Made by a program: the position numbers and the translations under genes. A stretch of 64,000 bases of DNA from an uncultured Kiloniellaceae bacterium (GTDB lineage: Bacteria; Pseudomonadota; Alphaproteobacteria; Kiloniellales; Kiloniellaceae). Below, piece by piece: positions 10,380 to 21,602 of the stretch. Under the pieces are notes generated by a model. The model was not told the DNA's origin. It ran no database searches and was given only the letters and a program-made list of their open reading frames with translations. Every line of letters starts with the position of its first letter. Position 1 is the stretch's first letter. Location: assembly GCA_947493695.1 (NCBI GenBank), contig CANLSF010000001.1, forward strand, positions 1,054,001 through 1,118,000, in the 5' to 3' direction.

Positions 10380-11424
10380 GGCGTTTGTGGTAGGGGGGAT
10401 CGTAATCAAGCGGCTCGACGATGCCGCGTTCGGCAAGTGGGATGCTTTTGCCGGGGCGTGCGAATCAGCAAGCTTCTTCCACCGGGCCGGCTGGAAGAAG
10501 GTGATCGAAGAAAGTTTCGGTCATGATTGCTATTTCTTGTATGCAGAACGTGACGGTGAAGTCTGCGGTGTTTTGCCACTGGTACACCTGCACAGCCGTT
10601 TGTTTGGCAACGCGCTGATTTCAAATGCTTTCTGCGTATATGGCGGCGCAGCGACCTCTGATGTCGAAGCGCAGACTGCGCTCTATGCTGAAGCCGAGAC
10701 GCTTGCTGACTCACTTCGGGTCGACTACCTCGAACTGAGGTTGAGATCAGGGGTTCATGCGGATTGGGCGTGCAAAGACGACCTCTACGTGACCTTTCGC
10801 AAGACGATGGACCCGGACCCTGATAAGAACCTGGCCGCCATACCCCGAAAACAGCGGGCAATGGTGCGCAAAGGCCTCAAGTCGGGCCTGGTGGGCGAGC
10901 TTGATGAGGACACGACGCGCCTGCACAGCGTCTATGCGGAAAGCGTGCGGAACCTGGGCACGCCGGTGTTCTCACGTAAATACTTCAAGACCCTCAAGGA
11001 TGTGTTCGGTGACGATTGCGAGATCCTGACCGTCACGCATGAAGGGCGTCCCGTTGCCGGTGTGATGAGCTTTTATTTCCGTGATGAAGTGGTGCCTTAC
11101 TACGGCGGTGGCACCTCCAGTGACCGCAAACTTGCGATCAATGACTTCATGTACTGGGACCTGATGCGCCGGTCCTGTGAGGCCGGTTACCGGGTGTTCG
11201 ATTTTGGCCGCAGTAAGCGTGGTACAGGTGCCTTCGACTTCAAGAAACACTGGGGGTTCGAGCCCGAGCCGCTGGTCCACGAATACAAGTTGCTCGGCGC
11301 GGACGCGATGCCCGAGATCAATCCAAACAATCCGAAATACAGCCTCTTCATCTCGGCCTGGCGCAAGCTGCCGCTACCGGTGGCCAATCTGGTCGGACCC
11401 TTTATTTCGAGAAGCCTCGGATGA
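10372..11424 (+). CDS. FemAB family XrtA/PEP-CTERM system-associated protein (GNAT-like)
   Basis: FFHRAGWKKVIEESFGHDCYFLYAERDGEVCGVLPLVH...GAFDFKKHWGFEP. Confidence 0.9.
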   Translation: MREAFVVGGIVIKRLDDAAFGKWDAFAGACESASFFHRAGWKKVIEESFGHDCYFLYAERDGEVCGVLPLVHLHSRLFGNALISNAFCVYGGAATSDVEAQTALYAEAETLADSLRVDYLELRLRSGVHADWACKDDLYVTFRKTMDPDPDKNLAAIPRKQRAMVRKGLKSGLVGELDEDTTRLHSVYAESVRNLGTPVFSRKYFKTLKDVFGDDCEILTVTHEGRPVAGVMSFYFRDEVVPYYGGGTSSDRKLAINDFMYWDLMRRSCEAGYRVFDFGRSKRGTGAFDFKKHWGFEPEPLVHEYKLLGADAMPEINPNNPKYSLFISAWRKLPLPVANLVGPFISRSLG

Positions 11425-12650
11425 GCGATCAACCGGAACTTCTCTTTCTGTCCCACAGGATTCCCTATCCGCCTGATAAAGGCGACAAGATCCGGTCCTG
11501 GAACATTCTCAAGGGGCTTGCGGAGCATTACCGGGTACATCTGGGCTGTTTTATCGATGATGAGGCGGACCTGAAGTATGTCGATCATCTTAAGGGGGTC
11601 TGTGACAGCTGTTACTTTGCCAGACTGAATCCCTTGACCGCGAGGCTTCGCTCCACAACGGCTCTGCTGACCGGCGACCCGCTCTCTTTGAGCTATTACA
11701 GAAATGCGGGCCTGCAGGCTTGGGTCGATGACCTGATCAAACAGCGTACACTTGAGTCGGTGTTCGTTTTTTCCGGGGCCGTTGCCCAGTTTGTACCAGC
11801 TTCACTGAGTGAAAAAGTCCGCCGCATAGTGGACTTTGTCGATGTTGATTCTGATAAGTGGCGGCAATACGCGGAAAACAAGTCCTGGCCGGCGAGCTGG
11901 ATTTATGGCCGCGAAGGTCGGAAACTCCTGGAATTCGAGCGGAAGATTTCAGCGCAAAGCGACGCCGGTCTTTTCGTATCTCCAGCGGAGGCCGCGTTTT
12001 TTCGATCGCTAGCGCCCGAGAGCAGGGACAAGATTTCCCATATCAACAACGGCGTCGATTTTGAGTTTTTCGACCCTGAGCTGGCGTTTGAAAACCCCTT
12101 TACTGCGGCGGAATGTCCTCTGGTCTTCACTGGCGCAATGGATTATTGGCCAAATGCGGATGCAGTGATCTGGTTTACGGAAGAGGTTTTGCCGCGCCTT
12201 CGCGAGAAACGTAACGACGTTCATTTCTACATTGTCGGCTCTAAGCCGGGGACGGAAGTCAAGGCGCTGGCGCGTCATGACGGAGTCACCGTCACGGGCC
12301 GAGTTGAGGATGTCCGGCCGTATCTCGCGTATGGTAGCGCTGTGGTTGCGCCGCTGCGGATCAGCCGAGGCGTTCAGAACAAGGTTCTTGAGGGTATGGC
12401 GATGGCCAAGCCCGTTGTCGCCACGACCCAGGCCCTTGAGGGGATCGATGCGATTGCTGGCGAGGAGGTCCTGAAAGCGGACGATCCCGATGAATTTATT
12501 GGAAAAATTCTCACCCTTTTAGACTCGGACAAGGATTCGCTGTTAGGAAAGAGGGCGCGTAGTCGCGTAATGCGCGATTATGCCTGGAGTGCGAACATCG
12601 ATCGTTTAACCGCAATGCTGAGCGGAACTGCGCCAGGCATGGGGGTTTAA
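11421..12650 (+). CDS. XrtA/PEP-CTERM system glycosyltransferase (TIGR03087-like, GT4)
   Basis: [46 protein letters not shown] overlap with FemAB gene. Confidence 0.9.
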   Translation: MSDQPELLFLSHRIPYPPDKGDKIRSWNILKGLAEHYRVHLGCFIDDEADLKYVDHLKGVCDSCYFARLNPLTARLRSTTALLTGDPLSLSYYRNAGLQAWVDDLIKQRTLESVFVFSGAVAQFVPASLSEKVRRIVDFVDVDSDKWRQYAENKSWPASWIYGREGRKLLEFERKISAQSDAGLFVSPAEAAFFRSLAPESRDKISHINNGVDFEFFDPELAFENPFTAAECPLVFTGAMDYWPNADAVIWFTEEVLPRLREKRNDVHFYIVGSKPGTEVKALARHDGVTVTGRVEDVRPYLAYGSAVVAPLRISRGVQNKVLEGMAMAKPVVATTQALEGIDAIAGEEVLKADDPDEFIGKILTLLDSDKDSLLGKRARSRVMRDYAWSANIDRLTAMLSGTAPGMGV

Positions 12651-12663
12651 CGAAGACAGGATC

Positions 12664-14340
12664 ATGTTGGAAAGCAAACTCGATATAGGGCCAGATCAAG
12701 CCATCGGACCGGACCCTGAGGCTGAGTCCGCCCTGCGCAGGCAGTGGCAGTGGAGCCTCGGTGCGATCTGCGTCGTATGGGCTGGCCTGATCCTGTTGTT
12801 TCTGGAAACCGGGCAATCCATGGTGGATACCTGGTTGTCCTCGACCCTGTTCGGACACTGCTTTCTGATCCCGCCGGTGTCGGCCTATCTGATATGGATC
12901 CGGCGTAAACGCCTTTCGGGTCTGGCGCCCAGAGTTGCAAAGCTTGGCTTTCCGATGCTGGTGGTTCTTGCCTTCGGCGGGCTGGTTGGCGCCGTATCCG
13001 GCACACAGGCGGTGCAGCAGCTCGCTTTCGTGAGCATGCTGGTTGTCTCGGTCATTACCATCCTGGGCTGGCGGATCGCCTGGCGGATAGCTTTTCCCCT
13101 CTTCTTTCTGTTTTTCACGATCCCCTTCGGCGAATTTGCGATTGCGCCACTGCAGGACGTGACCGCGGTTTTTGTCGTCTACATGCTTCAGCTGGTCGGG
13201 ATTCCGGTCTATCTGGACGGCCTCTTCATCCATATTCCATCTGGCAGCTTCGAAGTTGCGGAAGCCTGCGCCGGTGTTCGTTTTCTGATCAGCACGATTG
13301 CGCTTGGCTTCATCGGTGCGAACCAGATGTATCAGAGCACAAAGCGCCGTCTGGCCTTCATCGCCTTGTCCTTCATCATTCCGATCATTGCCAATGGATT
13401 TCGCGCCTTCGGCATCGTGATGCTTGCGCATTTGAGCGATTTCACGATAGCGGTTGGCGCCGATCACCTGACCTACGGCTTTATCTTCCTCAGCTTTGTG
13501 ACGATTCTTTTGCTCGCAATCGGTTTTTCTTTCCGCGAAGCAATGCCTTCCGAACGGCGCCGGGCCGGTGCTGAGAGAATGATTGAGCTGACCAACGGCC
13601 GGGTCATCCTGCCGGTTCTCGCCTCGGTCGTAATCCTGGCGATAGCCGCCAGCGCCGATGCCGGACGCCGTCTGACCGAATATCAGGTCGCGGAAGATAC
13701 CACGATCCCACTGAGGTCCATTGCGGTCTCCGCCCCCTGGGAAGAGGTCAATGTTGCCACGCCAAATTGGAACCCCAGCTTTGTCGGCGCCGATTCAGAG
13801 CTCTACAGCAGCTATCGACGCGACGACCAGCAGGTCGATGTATACCTGGCCTTCTACGCTTCCCAGCGACAGGACGCCGAAGTGGTCAACTCGAGCAACC
13901 GCTTCGAAGATGGTGTTTTCTGGGACCGGGCCGGCGGTGGAACCTATCAGGCGACAATCGACGGTGAAGCGCGAAAGGTGAATTACGTGCGTATGCTCGC
14001 CCATCGCAGAGGGCGTGTCGTATGGTATTGGTACTGGGTCGACGGTCGTTTCACAGCGAACCCCTATATTGCCAAGCTGTGGCAGGTTAAGGCGCGTTTG
14101 TTCGGGGGCGTGCGCTCCGCGGCTGCAATCGCGGTTGCGACGGATTACACTGATGCGCCTGTAGATGCGCACGACCTCTTGCGCGATTTCACCACGCAGA
14201 TGGAATCGGTCAGCGCCATGCTGCAGCAGGCCGAAGAGGAACTGCTGCAGGAAGAGCAGGCCATCAGCGAGAAGACTTCGGCTGGCCAACAGACTGCGGA
14301 TAGTCGCGCAGAAGAGCTTAATCGGGATGGAGATCAATAA
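12664..14340 (+). CDS. xrtA: Exosortase A with C-terminal EpsI domain
   Basis: Eight-TM exosortase core with [16 protein letters not shown] (Cys), [16 protein letters not shown] (Arg) and GADHLTYG (His) motifs; C-terminal EpsI-like soluble part. Confidence 0.93.
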   Translation: MLESKLDIGPDQAIGPDPEAESALRRQWQWSLGAICVVWAGLILLFLETGQSMVDTWLSSTLFGHCFLIPPVSAYLIWIRRKRLSGLAPRVAKLGFPMLVVLAFGGLVGAVSGTQAVQQLAFVSMLVVSVITILGWRIAWRIAFPLFFLFFTIPFGEFAIAPLQDVTAVFVVYMLQLVGIPVYLDGLFIHIPSGSFEVAEACAGVRFLISTIALGFIGANQMYQSTKRRLAFIALSFIIPIIANGFRAFGIVMLAHLSDFTIAVGADHLTYGFIFLSFVTILLLAIGFSFREAMPSERRRAGAERMIELTNGRVILPVLASVVILAIAASADAGRRLTEYQVAEDTTIPLRSIAVSAPWEEVNVATPNWNPSFVGADSELYSSYRRDDQQVDVYLAFYASQRQDAEVVNSSNRFEDGVFWDRAGGGTYQATIDGEARKVNYVRMLAHRRGRVVWYWYWVDGRFTANPYIAKLWQVKARLFGGVRSAAAIAVATDYTDAPVDAHDLLRDFTTQMESVSAMLQQAEEELLQEEQAISEKTSAGQQTADSRAEELNRDGDQ

Positions 14341-16287
14341 GTGTGTGGGATCGTCGGACTCTTTGAAACACGGGGTCAAAACACCATAGATCGCGATCTG
14401 CTCGCCCGGATGAATGATTCGATCATTCATCGTGGCCCGGATGAGGACGGTCTCTATACAGCACCGGGTATCGGCTTCGGACATCGTCGTCTGGCCATCA
14501 TCGATTTGGCCGAGGGGCAGCAACCCCTGTTCAATGAGGACCGTTCCGTGGTCGTCATCTACAACGGCGAAATCTATAATTTCAAAGAGCTGACCGAAGA
14601 ACTGAAAGCCGCCGGCTACCATTTCAAAACCCACTCCGATACCGAAGTTATCGTCCATGCCTGGGCCGAGTGGGGCGAATCCTGTGTCGAACGGTTTCGG
14701 GGCATGTTCGTGTTCGCGCTCTGGGACAGCAACAAGGAGACTCTGTTCCTTGCGCGCGACCGGATCGGTATCAAGCCGCTCTACTACTCGCTGCTGCCGA
14801 GCGGAACGCTGGTGTTCGGTTCTGAACTGAAATCTCTTCTGCTGCATCCGGAGTTGAGCCGTGAACTGGATCCTCTGGCTGTGGAAGAGTACTTCGGCTA
14901 TGGCTACGTGCCCGATCCCAAAACCATCTACAAGAATATTTACAAGCTGGCGCCCGGACATGTTCTCATTCAGCGCCGCGACGATCTGCCGGCCAGTCCA
15001 CGACAGTACTGGGACGTGCGCTTCGACGATGTTGAGAACCTCAGCGAAGACGACATCTGCGAGTCTCTGATCGAAGAGCTGCGTGAAGCGGTTAAGATCA
15101 GAATGATTGCGGAGGTACCTTTGGGGGCTTTCCTCTCCGGCGGGGTCGATTCCAGCGCGGTTGTCGCCCTTATGGCCGGTGTGTCCGATAAGCCGGTGGA
15201 CACCTGTTCAATCGGCTTCGGACAGCCCGACTACGACGAGTCCAAGTATGCCGGGCAGGTCTCCAAGCAGTTCGGGACCCGTCACCATGTGCGTCAGGTC
15301 GATCCGGATTCATTCGATCTCGTTGATGATCTGATCGGCTTCTATGACGAGCCCTTCGCTGATAGCTCCGCAATGCCAACCTACCAGGTCTGTAAGCTGG
15401 CGCGCGAAAAGGTGACGGTGGCGCTGTCAGGTGACGGTGGCGACGAGCTTTTCGCCGGATACCGGCGCTACCGCTGGCATCACTACGAGGAACAGGTGCG
15501 GAGCCGGGTTCCGGCCGGATTGCGGGGGCCGCTTTTCTCCACCTTGGGCCGCTTTTATCCCAAGCTTGACTGGGCACCAAAGCCTTTGCGCGCCAAGACC
15601 ACGTTCCAGGCGCTTGCGCGCGGAACGGTCGGCGGATACTTCGATTCGGTTTCGATCCTGAACGATGATCTGCGTCATGGCTTGTACTCCGACAGCATGC
15701 GTCGGGAACTGCAGGGCTATCATGCCTCTGAAGTCGTGGGTCGCTTTATGCGCGAAGCGCCGACGGATCATTATCTGAGCCGTGTTCAGTATGCGGATAT
15801 GAAAACCTATCTTCCCGGCGACATCCTGACCAAGGTTGACCGGGCGAGCATGGCGAATTCGCTTGAGGTGCGTGTTCCGATCCTCGACCACAAGTTCATC
15901 GAATGGTCGGCCCGGATCGCGCCGCAACACAAACTCAAGGGACGAGAAGGTAAGCATATCTTCAAGAAGGCCCTGGAACCGCATCTTTCAAACGACATCC
16001 TCTATCGCGACAAGATGGGGTTTGCAGTGCCCATGGCGCAGTGGTTCCGGGGGCCTCTGCGCGAGCGGGTGCGCGAATCACTATCCAGTGAAACGCTGGG
16101 CGATACGGGTCTGTTCGATATGAATTTCGTCGAAACTCTGGTAAACCAGCACCAATCCGGGGCGCGTGAGCACAGTGCCGCAATCTGGTCGCTTGTGATG
16201 TTTGAGTCTTTCCTGCGGAAAGTACACGGCAGCGGACATGCGCCGGCGTCGAAACCGCAATCCGAACAGGCCCGTATCCGGGCCTGA
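14341..16287 (+). CDS. XrtA/PEP-CTERM system amidotransferase (asparagine synthase-like)
   Basis: GTG start; MCGIVGLFE Cys2 nucleophile; RGPDEDGLY; FLSGGVDSSAVVALM. Confidence 0.93.
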   Translation: MCGIVGLFETRGQNTIDRDLLARMNDSIIHRGPDEDGLYTAPGIGFGHRRLAIIDLAEGQQPLFNEDRSVVVIYNGEIYNFKELTEELKAAGYHFKTHSDTEVIVHAWAEWGESCVERFRGMFVFALWDSNKETLFLARDRIGIKPLYYSLLPSGTLVFGSELKSLLLHPELSRELDPLAVEEYFGYGYVPDPKTIYKNIYKLAPGHVLIQRRDDLPASPRQYWDVRFDDVENLSEDDICESLIEELREAVKIRMIAEVPLGAFLSGGVDSSAVVALMAGVSDKPVDTCSIGFGQPDYDESKYAGQVSKQFGTRHHVRQVDPDSFDLVDDLIGFYDEPFADSSAMPTYQVCKLAREKVTVALSGDGGDELFAGYRRYRWHHYEEQVRSRVPAGLRGPLFSTLGRFYPKLDWAPKPLRAKTTFQALARGTVGGYFDSVSILNDDLRHGLYSDSMRRELQGYHASEVVGRFMREAPTDHYLSRVQYADMKTYLPGDILTKVDRASMANSLEVRVPILDHKFIEWSARIAPQHKLKGREGKHIFKKALEPHLSNDILYRDKMGFAVPMAQWFRGPLRERVRESLSSETLGDTGLFDMNFVETLVNQHQSGAREHSAAIWSLVMFESFLRKVHGSGHAPASKPQSEQARIRA

Positions 16288-16573
16288 TGTTTAGACGCCA
16301 GAGTAAAATTCTGCTCTGGGGGGAATGAACGTTATTGAGTAAGCCGTGGAAGGTCATTTCTTGACACTGGTCGCGGGCCTACGAAGCTTGTTATGTAGTT
16401 AATCCGTTAAGTAGTTTGTGTAATAATTTTTGCGAATTACTCACTTGCACGCGTTAAACTGCGGGTAGTGAGACGCAAGGTCTTGGAACGAAGAAAAGCC
16501 GGCCTGCAAGCAATGCATCTCGTGTCGAAGGTGCAGTGTGGCCGCCCAGGGAACGTAAGTATAAGTCTGCCTC

Positions 16574-17947
16574 ATGCATTTTTCTCGCCCTCTTGTCATT
16601 CTTGCTGCATTGGAATGCTCTACACTCGCCTCATCGGTTGGTCTGGGTATCTACCTGCGTGTGTCTGCGGAAGCCAGAATCGAGTCTTTTGACAGTCTCG
16701 CGATTTTCATTCCGGAAATGCTTCTTTTTACGGCAGTTGTCATGGCCGCGATGTTCTCGCTGGGGCTCTATAACTGGCAGTTTTCCTCGAAATTCTCTGA
16801 TATCTTTACCCGATTGTTCGTTAGCTTTCTGATCAGTACCTTCGCGCTATCCGTTATCTTCTACACCCTTCCTGATCTGACGATTTGGCGTTCGGCGCTG
16901 GCAATCGCGATGCTAGCCGCCTTTCCGGCTCTTATTATCCTCAGACTCGTGTTTCTGCAGATCGTCGATATCAGTCAGCTCAAGCACAAGATCGTCATCA
17001 TCGGTGTCGGTGAGCGCGCGGCGCAGCTGGAGGAACGTGAGCACGATGGACGCTCCTGCCGCTTCATCTGTGGAGGCTTTGTGCAGATCCCTGGCGAGCA
17101 GGTCAAGGTGACGCCGGAACGGATCCTGCCCGACGGCACGGAACTGGCGGAGTTTGTGGAAGAAAACGACATCGACGAGATTGTCGTTGCCGTGCAGGAC
17201 CGCCGCGGTCATCTGCCTTTGCCGTCTCTGGTCAACTGCCGTCTCAATGGCACGGCAATTACCGACTACATGAATTTTCGCGAGCGTGAGAGCCTCTGTA
17301 TTGATCTCAAGGCGCTGAACCCCAGTTGGTTCCTCTTCTCCGAGGGTTTCCCCGGCGGACGGCTGCAGCAGACCTTGAAGCGGGGACTGGATATTGCTGT
17401 CAGTCTGGCGCTGTTGATCTTCCTGCTGCCGATTATCATTGCGACCGCCATTGCTGTACGCCTCGAAAGTCCCGGCCCTATCTTCTATCGGCAGGAGCGC
17501 ATGGGCTTCAGGGGTAAACCCTTTGTTCTGACCAAATTCCGCAGCATGCGGGTGGATGCCGAGCGGGATGGCCCCCAGTGGGCAGCCGCGAACGATACCA
17601 GGGTCACCGCAGTGGGCGCCTTTGTCCGTAAAACGCGGATCGACGAGATCCCCCAGATTATCAATGTCCTGAAGGGGGATATGAGCTTTGTTGGACCGCG
17701 TCCGGAGCGCCCCTTCTTCGTCGACCAGCTGGCCGAGGTCATTCCCTACTATGCCGAGCGGCACCGCGTAAAACCCGGCGTTACCGGTTGGGCCCAGTTG
17801 AACTATCCTTACGGCGCATCTATAGACGACGCGCGGCAGAAGCTTCAGTACGACCTTTATTACATTAAGTATTATAGCCTTTTGCTCGATCTGAGCATTA
17901 TCGCGCAGACAGTGAGAGTTGTTCTTTGGCCGCAGGGCGTTCGTTGA
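16574..17947 (+). CDS. XrtA system sugar transferase (TIGR03013-like, polyprenyl glycosylphosphotransferase)
   Basis: Four N-terminal TMs; KRGLDIAVSLALLIFLLP...SPGPIFYRQERMGFRGKPFVLTKFRSMR...GDMSFVGPRPERPFFV. Confidence 0.92.
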   Translation: MHFSRPLVILAALECSTLASSVGLGIYLRVSAEARIESFDSLAIFIPEMLLFTAVVMAAMFSLGLYNWQFSSKFSDIFTRLFVSFLISTFALSVIFYTLPDLTIWRSALAIAMLAAFPALIILRLVFLQIVDISQLKHKIVIIGVGERAAQLEEREHDGRSCRFICGGFVQIPGEQVKVTPERILPDGTELAEFVEENDIDEIVVAVQDRRGHLPLPSLVNCRLNGTAITDYMNFRERESLCIDLKALNPSWFLFSEGFPGGRLQQTLKRGLDIAVSLALLIFLLPIIIATAIAVRLESPGPIFYRQERMGFRGKPFVLTKFRSMRVDAERDGPQWAAANDTRVTAVGAFVRKTRIDEIPQIINVLKGDMSFVGPRPERPFFVDQLAEVIPYYAERHRVKPGVTGWAQLNYPYGASIDDARQKLQYDLYYIKYYSLLLDLSIIAQTVRVVLWPQGVR

Positions 17948-18047
17948 GGTTTTCTGCCGATACGGCATGTCAAAAAAATCGCAGCCTAATCCATACGAAG
18001 TATGATTTCCGCCACACGCGGTCATGAGAGACGGTGAGTTAAGCACT

Positions 18048-19220
18048 ATGGCAGATATCGAGCGCAATCGACCGATGATCGTCATGGGGACGAACCGTTG
18101 GGGCGATGACTGGCAGACACGCCAACAGCTCTCGTCCAGGCTCGGCGAGCGGGGCTGGCAAGTAGCCTATGCAACGGGGCCGCTCTACGCCTGGGATCGT
18201 TTTAGTGATGAGTGGCGTGAGTCCGGCTGGCTCGAGTCTTTTAAACGTCTTTACAACGTCGATGTGCACATGCCGGGCCGTTGGCAGCTCCGCTGGCCGA
18301 AGGTCGCGGCCTGGGACAGCTTTGTCATGCGAAGCTATCTCCAGGGTTTGAAAAAGCGGGTTGGCTGGTCAGGTTCCCGGCGACCGCTGGTCTATGTTTT
18401 CCATCCGATTTTCTGGCCATACGTAGAGGCGCTCGGCGACTGCTCGGTCGTCTATCACGCGGACGATACCTTCTCTTCCATGCCCGGCTGGACCGATGAG
18501 CAGGCGCGGATGCAGGAAAAGTTGGTCGCCCGCGCGGATCTTATCATTGCGAGCTCACCCGGTATGGCCGAGGCCTTGCCGAATGACGGTGCCGCGCGCG
18601 CGAAGCAGTTGCCCAATGGGGCCGACACTCAGGCCTTTATCGACGCGAATGGCTGCGAATGCCCGGAAGATCTGGCTGCGGTGCCGCATCCACGCATCGG
18701 CTATGTCGGCAAGATCAATGAGAAGGTCAACATGGCTCTGGTGTTGTCCATTGCGCGGCAACGGCCGGACTGGCAATGGGTCTTCATCGGTCTGGTGGAC
18801 GAAGAACATCTGACCCCGGAAACGGCGGCGGTCTATCAGGCCTGTAAAGCGCTCTCGAATGTGCACTTCTTAGGCTTCAAGCCATACCACGGTTTGCCAG
18901 CCTACAATACGCACATGGACGTTAATGTGATGTGCTACCGCTCTGAAAAAGGCGGTTGGTGGACTGATCTTTATCCCCTGAAGCTGCATGAGTATCTCGC
19001 GACCGGACAGCCGGTCGTGGGCGCCGATATCCGGGTCATCAAGCTTTTCAGCGAAGTGGTTGCTGTTGCCGCGAATGAGGCTGAATGGCTGTCGTCGTTG
19101 GAAGATGCCATTGATAACGGTGGTGTCAGCACACCTGCTGAGCGTCAGCGGGTGGCATCGGAGAATTCCTGGGATGGGCGGGTCGACCAACTTGAGGGTT
19201 GGCTCAATGAGCTCGGCTAG
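18048..19220 (+). CDS. Glycosyltransferase, GT4/GT1 fold
   Basis: PMIVMGTNRWGDDWQTRQQLSSRLGERGWQVAYATG...HPRIGYVGKINEKVN...HEYLATGQPVVG. Confidence 0.75.
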   Translation: MADIERNRPMIVMGTNRWGDDWQTRQQLSSRLGERGWQVAYATGPLYAWDRFSDEWRESGWLESFKRLYNVDVHMPGRWQLRWPKVAAWDSFVMRSYLQGLKKRVGWSGSRRPLVYVFHPIFWPYVEALGDCSVVYHADDTFSSMPGWTDEQARMQEKLVARADLIIASSPGMAEALPNDGAARAKQLPNGADTQAFIDANGCECPEDLAAVPHPRIGYVGKINEKVNMALVLSIARQRPDWQWVFIGLVDEEHLTPETAAVYQACKALSNVHFLGFKPYHGLPAYNTHMDVNVMCYRSEKGGWWTDLYPLKLHEYLATGQPVVGADIRVIKLFSEVVAVAANEAEWLSSLEDAIDNGGVSTPAERQRVASENSWDGRVDQLEGWLNELG

Positions 19221-19271
19221 AACCTCCGGCGACTGGACGCTGGTATCCATGCGCAGAGACAGCAGGGGAGA

Positions 19272-20387
19272 ATGGTGCATATGACTGCACAGCCCCACAT
19301 CCTGCACGTCTTTCCGACCTTCGCGCACGGCGGCGTTCCAATTCGGATCAGCAGCATCATTAATCATTTCGGGCTGCGTTATCGTCACACGGTGTTGTCC
19401 CTGGATGGACCGACCGACTGCCGTTCGCGCCTGGACCCGGGCCTGTCCGCAACTGTGGAAGCTTTCGATAAGTCGGCCAAAGGCTTGCCGGGACGTTTGC
19501 GTGATATCCGGCGATACATCAAATCCCAGGCCCCCGATCTTATGCTGACCTTCAACTGGGGAGCGACCGAGTGGGCCCTGGCCAATACTCTCTCTCCCTT
19601 GTGCCGGCATGTGCATCTCGAGAGTGGCTTCGGCGTGGAAGAAGCGGACCGCCAGATCCCGCGACGCGTTTTCTTTCGCCGCCTGGCTCTGGCGCGGGCA
19701 TCGCAGGTCGTCGTGCCCTCCTTCACGCTGGTTCAGATCGCGACCCAAATCTGGAAGCTACCCACAAGAAAAGTCACCCACATTCCCAATGGTGTCGATT
19801 GCGTGGCGTTTGCGAAGGCACCGCTTGACGGATTTCCTCCCGGGTTCGAGAAACGCCCCGGTGAGCTCATTGTCGGAACGGTCGCTCCTTTGCGGGCGGA
19901 GAAGAATATTGCGCGACTCCTCAAGGTCTTTGCCGCCCTTGAGACTCCTCAGGCCACGCGTCTGCTTCTGGTCGGCGATGGCGATCAGAGAGCCAGCCTC
20001 GAGGCCCTGGCTCATCAGCTGGGGGTCTCGGATCGCGTCGTGTTCGCGGGGCACTGCGAGGCGGTTGACAAGTTGCTGGGTTGGATCGACATCTTTGTCA
20101 TGACGTCGGATACGGAGCAGATGCCGAATTCCATTCTTCAGGCAATGGCCTCCGGCCGCGCCATCGCTTCCTTCGATGTGGGCGACGTAAAGGCCATGCT
20201 GCCGGAAGAAAGCAAAGCCTTTGTTACGCCGCGAGAGAGCGACGACGCTCTTCGCGCTTCACTCGAGACTCTGTTAATTAACGCGGGTTTACGTGAGGAC
20301 AGCGGCGCCCGGAATCGCGCTCAGGCTGAGGATGCCTACGCGGCGGAGCGGATGTTTACCGCTTATAAGAAGGTGTTCGACGCATGA
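19272..20387 (+). CDS. Glycosyltransferase family 4
   Basis: ILHVFPTFAHGGVPIRI...IPNGVDCVAFA...MPNSILQAMASGRAI. Confidence 0.85.
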   Translation: MVHMTAQPHILHVFPTFAHGGVPIRISSIINHFGLRYRHTVLSLDGPTDCRSRLDPGLSATVEAFDKSAKGLPGRLRDIRRYIKSQAPDLMLTFNWGATEWALANTLSPLCRHVHLESGFGVEEADRQIPRRVFFRRLALARASQVVVPSFTLVQIATQIWKLPTRKVTHIPNGVDCVAFAKAPLDGFPPGFEKRPGELIVGTVAPLRAEKNIARLLKVFAALETPQATRLLLVGDGDQRASLEALAHQLGVSDRVVFAGHCEAVDKLLGWIDIFVMTSDTEQMPNSILQAMASGRAIASFDVGDVKAMLPEESKAFVTPRESDDALRASLETLLINAGLREDSGARNRAQAEDAYAAERMFTAYKKVFDA

Positions 20388-20427
20388 TGCGCGTTATGGA
20401 TTTTTTGAAAAATTTGGGGACGGCGAA

Positions 20428-21600
20428 ATGAAGATCCTGACCTTCTCGACACTCTTTCCCAATAAGGCGCAACCTCACCACGGTGTGTTTGTGGAGAACC
20501 GCCTGAGACACCTGATGGAGAACAATGACGTCTCGGCGCGTGTCGTGGCGCCTGTGCCCTGGTTTCCCTCAACTTCATCCGTTTTCGGTGATTACGCGAC
20601 CTTTGCGAAAGTTCCCAAGAACGATACCCGTGACGGGCTCGATGTTACCTACCCGCGGTATCCACTGATCCCCAAGATCGGTATGAATCTGACGCCATCG
20701 CTGATGTACCGTGCGGTCAAACCACTTGTGACGCGTATGCTGCGTGAGGGTTTCGATTTCGATCTGATTGATGCTCATTACTTTTATCCTGACGGTGTGG
20801 CTGCGGCCTATCTGGCGCGTGCGCTCAAGAAACCGCTGACCATTACAGCGCGTGGCACCGATCTGAACCTGATTCCAAACTATCCGACCCCACGCCGTTT
20901 GATCATCGAAGCCGCGGAGCACGCCGATGGCCTGATTACCGTTTGTCAGGCCTTGAAGGATGAGCTGGTAAAGATGGGGATTGCAGATCAGCGGATCGAG
21001 GTGTTGCGCAACGGCGTCGATCTCGAGCTGTTTCAGCCAAAAGACCGGGACGCGGCAAAAGAGAAGTTCGGCGTCACCGGCAAGGTCCTGTTATCCGTTG
21101 GCCATCTGATCGAGCGCAAAGGGCACAATCTGATCATCGAAGCTCTGCCTGATATACCCGACACGACCTTGTTGATTGCAGGGACGGGCCCGGACAATGC
21201 GGAGCTGCGCTCGCTCGCGGCGTCACTCGGCTTAGACGAGCGTGTGCGCTTCCTGGGGGCTATTCCTCATCAGGAAATGTCGGAGCTGTACAGCGCCGCG
21301 GATGTTCTGGTTCTGGCGTCGAGCCGTGAAGGCTGGGCCAACGTTCTTCTGGAGACCATGGCCAGCGGGACGCCAGCGGCGGCGACAAATGTGTGGGGTG
21401 CACCGGAAGTCATCACCGACCCTGCTGCCGGAGCTCTGATTCCGGAGCGGACTCCTCATGCCATCGCACAGACAGTCCTGGGTGTCCTGAATGATTCGCC
21501 TGCGCGGGAGGCGACACGCGCCCATGCGGAACTCTTCAGCTGGCAGGCAACTTCGCAGGGCCAGTATGATTTATTCCAGTCCATTCTCGAACGGCGCTGA
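20428..21600 (+). CDS. Glycosyltransferase family 4
   Basis: MKILTFSTLFPNKAQPHHGVFVENRLRHL...LRNGVDLELF...SREGWANVLLETMASGTP. Confidence 0.88.
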   Translation: MKILTFSTLFPNKAQPHHGVFVENRLRHLMENNDVSARVVAPVPWFPSTSSVFGDYATFAKVPKNDTRDGLDVTYPRYPLIPKIGMNLTPSLMYRAVKPLVTRMLREGFDFDLIDAHYFYPDGVAAAYLARALKKPLTITARGTDLNLIPNYPTPRRLIIEAAEHADGLITVCQALKDELVKMGIADQRIEVLRNGVDLELFQPKDRDAAKEKFGVTGKVLLSVGHLIERKGHNLIIEALPDIPDTTLLIAGTGPDNAELRSLAASLGLDERVRFLGAIPHQEMSELYSAADVLVLASSREGWANVLLETMASGTPAAATNVWGAPEVITDPAAGALIPERTPHAIAQTVLGVLNDSPAREATRAHAELFSWQATSQGQYDLFQSILERR

Positions 21601-21602
21601 AG

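Noticed and set aside
12511-13467. 318-aa minus-strand ORF opposite exosortase
   Set aside because: Shadow of xrtA; composition rich in Q/R/H/D without domain features.
12664-14340. Exosortase fused to EpsI as a novel architecture
   Set aside because: This fusion is a normal form of exosortase A.
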